DNA of 64,000 nucleotides from Nautilus pompilius (Eukaryota; Mollusca; Cephalopoda; Nautilida; Nautilidae): positions 702,915-766,914 of the forward strand of contig JACATO010001096.1 in NCBI GenBank assembly GCA_018389105.1, in the 5' to 3' direction. The notes under the pieces were generated by a model. It saw only the letters and a list, made by a program, of their open reading frames with translations. It was not told the origin of the DNA and did no database searches. Shown here piece by piece: positions 1 to 11,220 of the stretch. The position numbers were made by a program, and so were the translations under genes. The first letter of the stretch is position 1; each line of letters starts with the position of its first letter.

Positions 1-499
1 GGGAGGTTGAATAAACTTTCATTGCCTTCTAGGCAACCCCAAGCTCTGCTTGATTATTAACCGAGTATTTAAAAATTGCTCTGTCACACTGATCACATTT
101 TTTTTTTTGCATAAGTGAAGCCTTGCTTTTCTTCGGAAAATGATTTCACTTGGAGTGGATTTGCTGCCCTGTGGCCTACTCCAAGCCATCTGGCCAGGAT
201 GTTTGACAGACTATTCCTTTTGTTATGAGGGGCGAAGCCAAAGGCGTAACAGCACAGACTGAGTTTGTGCCAGTGACTTTTATTGTCTATCAAAAGTTTA
301 CTAGGTCCCATAGGCCTTTACGCTGCAAGGGTAACTTATTTTCTCTAAAAATAAGCATTTTCACTCCTTCCTCCTGTCATAATTTTATATTTTCCATGAT
401 GTGCATGTGTCGCCACTCACTCATTCCTTTAAATTAGATATAATGTGATTCCTAAGATCACGGTTTGTTTTTTGTTGTTTTGTTTGTTTGTTTTTTTTT
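1..499. other. AT-rich CpG-poor non-coding stretch
   Basis: No recognisable gene. The stretch is T-rich on the + strand with very few CpG dinucleotides (about one per 60-base line) and ends in a run of G/T-rich simple sequence at about 465-499. The short open frames across it carry no domain I recognise. It looks like intron or 3' UTR sequence of a gene lying mostly outside the window; that is inference from composition. Confidence 0.5.
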
Positions 500-2205
500 G
501 CTATTTGAGGTTGTGAATTAAGAGTTTATCACTTTATTGAATTTTTTGCTTTTCCATAATTTGCAAAATAACCTGTGCAGGTAAACTCATGTTTGTGCAG
601 GTTTTAATAGAACCTTCATATTAGCCTGGTTGTTGTTTTCACTGTTGATGTTGCTGACAGTTACCAGATAGATTCATTTTGGTCACCAATGGAAACCATT
701 TTTTGGAACCTCTGTTATACCTATATTCAGGAAAGATTTCTCTCCCATAATCCGACACACCTTGCCAGTATGTCATTTCTTTCCTATTTTTTTTTTTTTG
801 TTGTTTTGGGGGTTTTTTAATACTCTCTTACAATGTGCATTGTTAATAATAATTTTGGAAGGCTGTACACTAGTTATTTCCCAGCTGCGGTGTAATGTTC
901 AAGTGAAAGTTAATGAGATGGGCAGGTTTGTGTACAGTATGCATATCTTCATTGGGACAAGACAAGATAACATGGTAAGTTTAAATTCTGCTCCATTTAT
1001 ACTTCAGATAGGTTTTTCTTTTGTTTGTCATTATTAGCATAATCACCAGTAAGTGGGCTGTATGAACTATGGATCAGTAAAGTATGTTTATTGTCTGGAT
1101 GTCTTGTACCAAATATGTCTCATACATTACTTGGAATTTCTCTTCCTTAAACACTCTCCTTCAATATTAATTCTTTCCCTTCCTTGTCTTCAAAAAATAT
1201 CATTAACAGAACCATGGCTTTTCCAACCAGGTAAAACAAAAGTTAAAAATGAAAATGATCAGCCATTGCACAATGAACGACGACAAAAATAAAAATATCT
1301 CTGGACAGTGTTACTTTATTTGGATTGGTTTTTACTAATTTTACACAAGTTGTTTCATTTAAAGTAACATTTTATCAATAAAACCTAATTGAACTGAATG
1401 CTCTTAGTTGTAACCTTGATGGAAAAATGGCTGATAGCCAAACCAGAGCAGTCTTTAAGATATACCTGCTGTGGTTTCCTTTGCATGGTCACTCACTCGT
1501 ATAAAACAGCTACATGTTATCGGTCTCTTAATGCACAGGGAATGCCACCTTTACATAATGCTATAATTTTTTTTAAATTTAACCTGTTTTTATTATTAAG
1601 AAAGCAGAACTTGGAATATGTTTAATGTTTTACAAGCAGGCTTTTCATTTCCAATATGTCTGCTAAAAACTTTACAGGATTTACTAATGAATATTTTCAA
1701 TCTGATCTTTTACTAAGCTCATCTGGTGCACATTTTGTGTTTTTCTGTCCGTCCATCTGTCTGTCTGTCTGTCTGTCTGTCTTTGTTAATAACCCATTAT
1801 TTACTGATGTTTGATCCGAAGGTTATAAGTTTGTGTGCGTGTGTCTTCTAAATGTCTTCATTTATGATTTCATAATTAAGGTAAATAAACCTGTAGTTAC
1901 ATCTGAATGCATTCATGCAAATCAGTACTGAACCAAGCACTTTAAATGAAATTGGTTCTAAGAAATAGTACTTTGTTTGACAGTGAGTACAGTCTAGGGG
2001 AGCTGTGGATAGGAACCTGTGTTGACTGATTCTTGTGCTGTTTGTTCACCTTTGACTCGTGTGTGATTGTGACATGCTCTACTGAAGATCTCCCTGCGCT
2101 TCCACTTCACAACTTGTCACTGTCATCTGTGTGTTGAACAGCACCCCTGTTTGTTTTGTTTTTGTTTTTGTTTTTGTTTTTGTTTTTGTTTTTGTTTTTT
2201 TTTTT
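500..2205. repeat. 1.7-kb tandem duplication, copy A
   Basis: The sequence beginning GCTATTTGAGGTTGTGAATT at 500 recurs at 2206 in the same orientation, and the two copies run side by side for about 1.7 kb. They differ by scattered substitutions (for example ACCATGG near 1211 against ACCTTGG in copy B) and by length changes in T, GTCT and GTTTTT tracts. Both copies end in a (GTTTTT)n tract, and copy A is preceded by a similar G/T-rich tract, so unequal exchange between such tracts is a plausible origin. Copy A contains an AATAAA near 1377. Small open frames inside it include poly-T and are not convincing proteins. Confidence 0.93.
2144..2205. repeat. (GTTTTT)n junction tract
   Basis: A run of GTTTTT hexamers lies exactly at the junction between the two copies of the 1.7-kb duplication. 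The same tract recurs at the far end of copy B. Confidence 0.9.
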
Positions 2206-3931
2206 GCTATTTGAGGTTGTGAATTAAGAGTTTATCACTTTATTGAATTTTTTGCTTTTCCATAATTTGCAAAATAACCTGTGCAGGTAAACTCATGTTT
2301 GTGCAGGTTTTAATAGAACCTTCATATTAGCCTGGTTGTTGTTTTCACTGTTGATGTTGCTGACAGTTACCAGATAGATTCATTTTGGTCACCAATGGAA
2401 ACCATTTTTTGGAACCTCTGTTATACCTATATTCAGGAAAGATTTCTCTCTCATAATCCGACACACCTTGCCAGTATGTCATTTCTTTCCTATTTTTTTT
2501 TTTTTGTTTTGTTTTGGGGGTTTTTTTAATACTCTCTTACAATGTGCATTGTTAATAATAATTTTGGAAGGCTGTACACTAGTTATTTCCCAGCTGCGGT
2601 GTAATGTTCAAGTGAAAGTTAATGAGATGGGCAGGTTTGTGTACAGTATGCATATCTTCATTGGGACAAGACAAGATAACATGGTAAGTTTAAATTCTGC
2701 TCCATTTATACTTCAGATAGGTTTTTCTTTTGTTTGTCATTATTAGCATAATCACCAGTAAGTGGGCTGTATGAACTATGGATCAGTAAAGTATGTTTAT
2801 TGTCTGGATGTCTTGTACCAAATATGTCTCATACATTACTTGGAATTTCTCTTCCTTAAACACTCTCCTTCAATATTAATTCTTTCCCTTCCTTGTCTTC
2901 AAAAAATATCATTAACAGAACCTTGGCTTTTCCAACCAGGTAAAACAAAAGTTAAAAATGAAAATGATCAGTCATTGCACAATGAACGACGACAAAAATA
3001 AAAATATCTCTGGACAGTGTTACTTTATTTGGATTGGTTTTTACTAATTTTACACAAGTTGTTTCATTTAAAGTAACATTTTATCAATAAAACCTAATTG
3101 AACTGAATGCTCTTAGTTGTAACCTTGATGGAAAAATGGCTGATAGCCAAACCAGAGCAGTCTTTAAGATATACCTGCTGTGGTTTCCTTTGCATGGTCA
3201 CTCACTCGTATAAAACAGCTACATGTTATCGGTCTCTTAATGCACAGGGAATGCCACCTTTACATAATGCTATAATTTTTTTTAAAATTTAACCTGTTTT
3301 TATTATTAACAAAGCAGAACTTGGAATATGTTTAATGTTTTACAAGCAGGCTTTTCATTTCCAATATGTCTGCTAAAAACTTTACAGGATTTACTAATGA
3401 ATATTTTCAATCTGATCTTTTACTAAGCTCATCTGGTGCACATTTTGTGTTTTTCTGTCCGTCCGTCTGTCCGTCCGTCTGTCTGTCTGTCTGTCTGTCT
3501 TTGTTAATAACCCATTATTTACTGATGTTTGATCCGAAGGTTATACGTTTGTGTGCGTGTGTCTTCTAAATGTCTTCATTTATGATTTCATAATTAAGGT
3601 AAATAAACCTGTAGTTACATCTGAATGCATTCGTGCAAATCAGTACTGAACCAAGCACTTTAAATGAAATTGGTTCTAAGAAATAGTACTTTGTTTGACA
3701 GTGAGTACAGTCTAGGGGAGCTGTGGATAGGAACCTGTGTTGACTGATTCTTGTGCTGTTTGTTCACCTTTGACTCGTGTGTGATTGTGACATGCTCTAC
3801 TGAAGATCTCCCTGCGCTTCCACTTCACAACTTGTCACTGTCATCTGTGTGTTGAACAGCACCCCTGTTTGTTTTGTTTTTGTTTTTGTTTTTGTTTTTG
3901 TTTTTGTTTTTGTTTTTGTTTTTTTTTTGTT
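2206..3931. repeat. 1.7-kb tandem duplication, copy B
   Basis: This is the second, directly adjacent copy of the unit at 500-2205. It aligns along its whole length with only occasional single-base changes, so the duplication is young or the copies are homogenised. A GTCC/GTCT tetranucleotide tract near 3459-3500 is altered relative to the one near 1747-1782. One open frame is 75 codons in copy A but 61 in copy B because of an indel in a T/A tract, which argues against coding constraint on the unit. Confidence 0.93.
3865..3931. repeat. (GTTTTT)n tract at end of copy B
   Basis: A GTTTTT hexamer array, slightly longer than the one at 2144-2205, closes the second duplicated unit. On the minus strand it reads as a Lys-Asn repeat, which is an artefact of simple sequence. 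Confidence 0.88.
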
Positions 3932-6900
3932 TTAACCTACCCCGTGTTAATTTTTTGTTGTCTGGCCTGTGTTTGTGTCGTGTTACCCGCTCAGTGCAGA
4001 TGGATTCCGAATTTGCCAAAAAAACGGCCTAAAAATGGTTACGACGGTTGTAGCTTAGTTTCATCTGAGTGTTTTGCATGTTTGCGATGGTGCACCAGCT
4101 TTTAGTTGTTGTTGTTGTTGTTGTTTGTTTTTTATTACAACAGGATCTGGCTGTTTTATGTATGGTGTGTGTTTTAACCTATAGGTCTACAGTAGACAAG
4201 CACAGACATCTTGCTTTACCTTGCTAGGTTGGTTTAAGTACTGCTGTGTGTTGCTTTGCTCGTGTGTGATGATGATGAAGAGAATCAGCTTTCAAGTGCA
4301 TTCGGATGAAGCAGTTTTCTGGACTGGCACCACTGGGCGTGGTGCCGGCGTTAGGTGGGGTATAGGCCCATTCCTCCTCAGTGCACCCGCCATCTACCTT
4401 GCTCAGCATAACCTGATTCAGCAGGGTTAGGGTTCTTTTTTTAACCCTGAAGCCAAGATACACAAAGAATTTCATTAAAGTTGGCTGTTATAATTATTTA
4501 GCCCTGTCTCTGCCCCCTGACCCCGCCAGCCCTTTGTTTTATTTCATGCCATCATCTTGAAAAAAGAATTTAGTGAAAGCACGCAGCATTCAGAACCAGA
4601 TTTCACAAAGTAGAAGTCTGGGTCAGGGACTAACCGAGAATCCAAGTTCTTAGCACAGTAAATAATATTATTAGTATGAAATGTTCTATCATAACTGCTT
4701 GGTAAGATCAACCAGGTGTCACTAATTATAATGGTATTTATAAATCTATCATTAGTTTTGATTTTCTGCTTTGCTACATTAACTTTGAAAAGTCTGATAA
4801 CAGATATAACAATAAAAGATAGCCGGTGTCCGTCCCCTGAGAGTCTCTCAAGACTTTGTGTATGGATAAAGCATTAGGGCATAGTTCTAGTAAAAGGGTT
4901 ATTTTTTTCAAAAAGTCAGCCAGATCATCAGGTAATTCTTTATAAAACATCATATGCAAGAGATATAAAGAACACTTAATTGTTAACCATCTTTATGGTA
5001 TTACTGTATTCTTAGTTGACTATTTTAAATTTAAATGCTTTAGAATTCAAATGCAAGTGTTTATTTAGCCCATGACATCAGCATTTCTACTGATCAGTTC
5101 TGCAAATTAACACCTTAGAATAAACAAACACTTGCCTTTGTTACATTTTCTGAATAACATTCAGCCAGTCACGAAAGGTTGCTGTATTTACCTTCAGTGC
5201 TTCACACCCTACCCTGGGTACTGGGGCTTTCTATAGGGGGGGGGGACTTTCATTTTTTAAATTTAGTAGAATTTCTGGTTTATTCAATCTAATGGGTGTT
5301 TATTATAAGTACGCACATAACTAGTAGTTTTTACCTTTTCAATAAATTATTGATGGGTTGGCTGGCATTAAGCTTATTCAACCCCAGTGTAACAGTGAGG
5401 CAGCATATCAGATAAAACAATTGGACGACTAATTTAAAATGGCGTACTTTTGGGCCGATGTGTAAATTGGTCTAGCGCTCTTTCTCCAACCTCTCCTATC
5501 AGTGATTTAGCATGCCAGTGCTATGCGATAGATTTTGCTACATTGTGAACTTTTCATTCTTATTGATGTTATGCAGTAAATTTTGCTTCTTTTTTTTTTC
5601 TCCCTTGCTTTTGTTACCTGATAAATTTGATGGGCTACTACGGTTAATGAGATAAGTGTAAACTTCTTGAGTAATAAATATACTATTTACTTTTTTATGT
5701 TGCTTGCTTTCAATGAGCTGCAGAACACTCAGATAATAAGTGGTGAGAACAGGGTTTGTAATTTATCTTTGAGTTGTGATATGAACCATGTTCTTAGCAG
5801 TAAAATTTCTTTAGCGAGATTTAAAATTATGTTTTTTAATCTGTAACAGTGAGCTTTTTAGTTAATTTTAGCCCTTTTCAGTTTGTCAAAGCATAAATTA
5901 ACTTTTCAAAATATTATTTCAACATGGAAGGGTTTTCGGCAACAGTCATCTGCCAGTGTACAAACCATGCCTGGAAAGCTCTTTCTGGTTCTGTGACAGT
6001 AAAGAGTTAAAGCACTGTTGTTAGTATTCCCCATATAGCCGTTGTATGCTCATTTAGTAATAAATAGGGAAGAAAATACTGATCAATTGCAAAAAATGTT
6101 TTACAATACATAATTTTGTCAGAATGTCATGGATGAGTAAACTCTGGGTCTTGAGTTGAAATCTCTGGCCACTCATATCGTGCTCGTGTTCGCTGAGTGG
6201 TCGCTTATGTAATGTCCACAACATTTAAGCTGTTGTAAAAATTTTCTTACATGAAATCTTTTTGGTAATGCAGAATTAATGAATAGTCACATGTTCTCTA
6301 ATACAATTGCTTCAAGCTTCAGTAATGTCAGCTAAATCAGCTCAGGTGTTTAAATGCTAACTGGCACAGGTGATAAATATCAGAACTGGAGAGATAGGGG
6401 CAATGCTACCCTGATGTGCTGGTACTCTGTCTGTCTCTTTGCTTAACTATTTAGAGGTAGAGAAAACAAATATATTGTACAGTAATTTTAAAAGTAGTGC
6501 TTACAAATAAACCATTTTTTAAATAATAGGCTGTGCGTAGATGGACTACTGCAATGGGAAGCATTCTGAATATATCACAACTCAAAGTATTTTGTTTTTA
6601 ATAGAGTTTTTAAAAAAAAATTTATATTTCTTTAATGGTGCCAAAGGCCTTATCCAACACAATTTGATTCATGATCCTCTGCTTCTCTTCTCTGTAGATC
6701 GCACGTGGCGTGGCGTCCTCCCCATGTTCGCGTGACGTCTTCGTTGTCTCCTCTTGATACAGTCTGCCTGTCACGTTTGATGTCCTAAATGTCAGCGCCA
6801 TCCGAAGTTCCTTGCTGATACCATCACTGAGAGATATAAGCTTGTGAATGGCGTGCCACTGGGGCACATGTTGGTCAGTTAAATGACCTGTACAACCTGA

Positions 6901-7353
6901 ATGACATTATTTACAAGTCTGTCTGTAGTTTTTTGTGTGCAACGTTTGTATTGAATGGGTTTGTTAATCATATAAATATATATATTCTTGCATTGGGAAT
7001 TTTATGGGAGCGTTTTGGAAAAAAAAATTGTCATGTACATAACTTGATACTGAATTTGGGCAGTTTAATACTTATGGTTGTTTAGATGAACTGCCGCTTA
7101 TAATAATATGGAAAGAGTTGTATGTAATAAGGAGGTTTTATTAATTTATAAAGGAGAAAAGTTTAGTTGGATCATCATTATTACACACCCTGTCACATGA
7201 TTGTGTTTTTATTAGTCATACAATTGTAAACCTCCGTGCCCCAGTGGTACATATTCGCTCCCCCAGGTTAAGACTCTGACCCCTAGTTTGTTTGTGATAT
7301 TCAGCGGTAGTGTAAAAGGTAATGTTTTGGCGTGTTTGTAGTTCTAATATTTT

Positions 7354-7412
7354 TGTTTGTTTGTTTGTTTGTTTTTATTACTTTTGTTTGTTTGTTTGTT
7401 TGTTTGTTTTTA
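7354..7412. repeat. (GTTT)n microsatellite
   Basis: GTTT tetranucleotide runs are interrupted once by TTATTACTTT near 7375-7385. Confidence 0.88.
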
Positions 7413-7706
7413 AATAAACCCTTGGTGCCGTGATAAGTCATTTGCAGTGTTGGGAAGGTGACTTCTGTTAAAGTTCAGACTTTTTTTGTTAAATTGTGTG
7501 AAATTTTGCCAAGTTAAACTTTGTGAATTTTTTTTTTTTTTAATTATTTCTGGAAAGTATTGTACAATTCCCACTCAACAACCCTCATTTTGGTTAATGT
7601 CACCCTGAGATTTAACAAGTGTGATCCAGAGCCAGGTGGCAGCTACACCAAAACGACTCATTTTGTACATTTTTCCTCTCCCTCTTATCCTATTTAATTT
7701 AATAAA

Positions 7707-7757
7707 CCACCACCCCCTCCCCCCACACACACACACACACCACCACCACCACCACCA
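7707..7757. repeat. Compound C-rich/(CA)n/(CAC)n microsatellite
   Basis: A C-rich tract passes into (CA)n and then (CAC)n. On the minus strand this gives a run of Trp and Val codons that is not a real protein. Confidence 0.88.
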
Positions 7758-8337
7758 TGAGAAGCCCTCCTGAAAGATGTTCTGTGTTAAAACTGTAAAT
7801 ATGCAAATGTCTTTCGTGAAAATCATGTTTAGAAAGTCCTCACTCGTGTCTAATCAGGGTGATAGCACTGAGCTGGGGAAACTCTGTGGTTTGAAATCTC
7901 CAAACCAACAAGAGAATTTTCAAATAGGCACAGCAGGATTGCCTGGATGCAATGATCCAAGGTGATATGCAACTCTCCTGTTTGTAAGTCAGTCTTGTTG
8001 ACCTCAACCTCAGAAGATGATGATGCCTATTGAAATTGTAAGTCTGACAAACATTTTGGTGCTTGCACAACGTTACTGAACAGTTTGTCTCCGTTTGTTG
8101 TCAGCACATTTTTTTGGATTAATAAATTTTGTCTTCTCTCTAAAGAACGAGTTGATTTGGTTAAGGAAAGGAATGTAGCTGCTGCTGTATGTTGAAGTTT
8201 TGCGTCCAAAACTCAGGAATAAGTGTTCTTTATTATTATTATTTTTAATTTAATTGTATGTTCAGCGTCAGTCGATCAGTTCAGTCAGATAACATGAAAA
8301 TTTGTAACTCTCATTTGGCCAAAGATTATTAATGTCA

Positions 8338-8420
8338 AACATATAAATATATATATATATAAAAAAAAGAGAGGATTTACTTATAGAGATATATATATAT
8401 ATAGAAAGACAGATATATAT
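8338..8420. repeat. (AT)n-rich compound microsatellite
   Basis: Two (AT)n blocks are separated by A/G-rich sequence and followed by GATATATA. It is low-complexity DNA with no gene. Confidence 0.85.
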
Positions 8421-10439
8421 TAGAGATTAAAATTACAGATGCATTATTAACCAACAGAGTATTCTTTACCACTGAATCTATGTCCCAGTATAAACTAACA
8501 ATTACAAACTATTGTTGGTGATCAAGGTTTTTAACTAACTGCCTCTCAGAAAATGTCTAAAATAAGCTTATCTTGCCTTCTCCCTTCCTTTATTCTGACT
8601 GTATGCAGTCTAGTCAGCTAGCTCAACACAATGTATTATTACCTTTTTTTATTATCTCAGATGCAGTTAGCGCATCAACTAAACTTTTTTTTCTTTTTCA
8701 ATATATAAACTTTATCAGTATGATTATCAAAACTATGAAAATGGCACCAAAAAAAGTTTTATTTTTGAATAAGTCTGTGGGTTGTTAAGAGAGCTTCTGG
8801 TTTTTAACTATTTTCTATTATTTTTTACTCAGACTTATGATAGATCATTCATTAGACTATAGTTGCGGCATTGTGTTGTGGTCTGGCGATGCACAAAATC
8901 CAAGGGGACATTAAAGAACATTCACACATCTCACATGAGTTTGTTTTCCTTTTTTTATTGTCTCACTGTAAGGGGGATGAATGATCTTCTGAAACTGGTT
9001 TACACAGTATTCCTTTACAGAAGCAAACCATTCCAGGTACCAAAGATTAAGTGCAGCCTGTGTGTATGAGCCGGTATATCGCTCAACAGTTTTATTTATT
9101 ATGCTGATATACATAACAACTACGGAAATTATCGTGACCAGTTCAAGAAAGAAAATGGATAAATGAATGAGCAAAGATTCTGAATTCATTATAAAATTAA
9201 GCATATCACGTTCTTACTTTTCTCTTAAAAAGAGAGACTTGATTAGCTTTTAATCACAGGCTGCTCTGAATTTTTGCAGAACCATGGTTAAGATAAATGT
9301 TTGGTTCCAAGAAGACAAGGTCTGAGGAGTTTTTATAACGCACTCCAATGAGCACTCATTACATTTTTTTTTTTAATGTTATATTATGGTTAGAAACCTG
9401 TCTATTTTGTTTTAATATTTATTTCTTGCTAGTGGAATCAAATTTTCTTACATTAGTATGTAAATTGGTAAAAGAAGAAAAGTTTTCATAAGTAACACTT
9501 ACCATAAATTACTCTGGTTTCTCATTGCATTCTATGTTATCTTTGAGTTTAGTATATTGGCAGAAGGTTCCAGTAAATATGTTTGGGCAGGACAAAATGG
9601 GGGAGGTCTAAATAAAGCAGCTTCATGACACAAGTCTGTTAAAAATCATTCATTGTGATGCCAGCAAAAACAGGCACAGAATCTTTCAGCTGTAAGAAGG
9701 AAAATAACAAAGAAAACAATTTTTTTTTTTAATTGAAAGATGACATGAGACCTCACCTAGCCATCTATATTCATATTGGTCAGTCATCCTGGCTCCCAAT
9801 ATGGGAATGCATTCTCCTGCAATTCTGAGTATATTGGCTATAGTTACAGATTCTTTATTTCACTACTTAAGAACCTCTCCTCTTGCGTTAATTTGTACTT
9901 TTATGAAGCCGTTTTGGTTGCTTGTTAACTCAAGTTTGTGTATCTGATGTACACAATAGCATTTATTGCATTGTTATATTTGAAATGTTTTTTTCGTAGT
10001 AATGAGGCTGGCTGCTTTAATCCTTTCCTTAGAAAACTTGGAATTTTACATGCTTAAAACGGCAGACAATTTTCAAGGTGGCTGCTCAACGTGCACCTGC
10101 TGATTGAACTTATTAAACAAACAAAGTAAACTTGGAACGAGTCATATAGCATAAATGACCTTGCACATTTTCAGTAATCCAAACAAAAAGGAAATATGTC
10201 CAGAAAACCAAAGAGGAAAATTGTTTATAGTGCAAAAAGTGGAAAAGAAAAACAGATTAAAATTGCTCACTTCCAGGAAGTGGTCAGTCACAGTCTATCT
10301 ATATAGTTGGAACGAAATCTCACTGTGCACAAATTATCTTTCTTCACCAGGATTTCACGGCACTTGACTGCCACTTTTTCTTTTAGTAGGCTTTGATTTT
10401 TTTTTTGCAGCAGGAGCCACCACCGAGATCCTCAGCTTT

Positions 10440-11220
10440 CAGCCCGAAAGTCTGTGGATGTAATGCATCTGTTTCTTTTCTTGGATCTGCCTTTTACCTT
10501 GAGGGGACCCAGAGTAGAGTGTGAAAGCTTCGATAGTGGCTGTGTTGAACACAAACCATGACAAGTACTTCCAAACTCTGCACTCCTTTTCTCCAGAGCC
10601 CCATCTCACTTGTGTACTTGTACAGGTGTTCAAAGAGTGAACAAGAAACTTAAGTCTGGGCTACGGTTGCTGGTGCTCAGCAATATTACATCATTCTTAT
10701 CTCCACCAGACCTGCTCCTAGACTTTGGTGACTTTCATGCTGGCTCCAGGTGTAAACAGCAAAGTTGATGATATACTTGTTGTGGACATCAGTTGTTTTC
10801 CTAGATCTTCAGTTTCAATCTGTTAGTTCCATGTCGAGGTGTGGCTGCTACTTTGCCTGAAAGTTTCTAGTAACCAAATCAGGGAGAGGTCTGATTTTGA
10901 ACAGCCGGTCTCTGTTAGGTTCATCAGGGGCAGGTGCCAACACTGAATCTCTCCAGTATCATGACCTTTGATACCCCTGCCACATTCACTGTCAGACACC
11001 ACCACCAAGATGAAAGCTTTCATAGTGGAAAAACACCACAAGGGGCCTTCATTCCATTTCACCCATAAACAATTTTAAAGTATGTGTCTGGGTATCTGAT
11101 GGAGTTGCCAAAAGAAGCTAACTGGCTTGGAATCATCAGTGACGTTAATCTTCGGATCAACAGGCTGCAGTGGCAAACAGATCTGAACTCCACTCAACCC
11201 CTTCTTCATGGTCACTGTCA
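10440..11220 (-). pseudogene. Decayed piggyBac-like transposase
   Basis: On the minus strand, pieces of a piggyBac-family (DDE_Tnp_1_7 type) cut-and-paste transposase can be read in order, in shifting frames. They are: an N-terminal block VTDDSKPVSFF (about 11,165-11,095); VSKVMILERF (about 10,980-10,945), resembling the family's 'R-x-R-F' helix; DEPNRDRLFKIRPLPD (about 10,925-10,870), the family's 'D-R-L-x-K-V-R-P' motif; TTDVHNKYIINFAVYTW (about 10,798-10,745), matching the region around the first catalytic Asp; and WKYLSWFVFNTATIEAFTLY (about 10,570-10,510), the C-terminal helix. Frameshifts, in-frame stops and the absence of the second and third catalytic Asp regions show it is inactive. 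It covers about 0.8 kb, whereas a full gene is near 1.8 kb. No terminal inverted repeats or TTAA target pairs were established. The copy is old and lies within the CpG-poor region. Confidence 0.82.

Larger units (their letters stand above)
3932..10439. other. AT-rich CpG-poor non-coding region
   Basis: No protein domain or RNA gene was recognised in this 6.5-kb stretch. It is AT-rich with many T runs on the + strand. A patch with more CpG lies near 4,020-4,350. It contains a short (GTT)n tract at about 4104-4125 and the microsatellites listed separately near 7.35, 7.7 and 8.34 kb. All open frames are under 100 codons and look like chance. Intron or long-UTR sequence of a + strand transcript is the simplest reading, but no exon could be identified. 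Confidence 0.45.

Noticed and set aside
762-3001. Paired small frames (91/92 and 79/79 codons) repeated in the two copies of the tandem duplication
   Set aside because: They match only because the DNA is duplicated. The first pair includes poly-T-coded Phe runs, and a third pair (75 against 61 codons) is frame-shifted between copies, so there is no sign of coding constraint.
4424-4434. Two TTAGGG-like repeats (GGGTTAGGGTT)
   Set aside because: Only about two units; too short to be an interstitial telomeric array.
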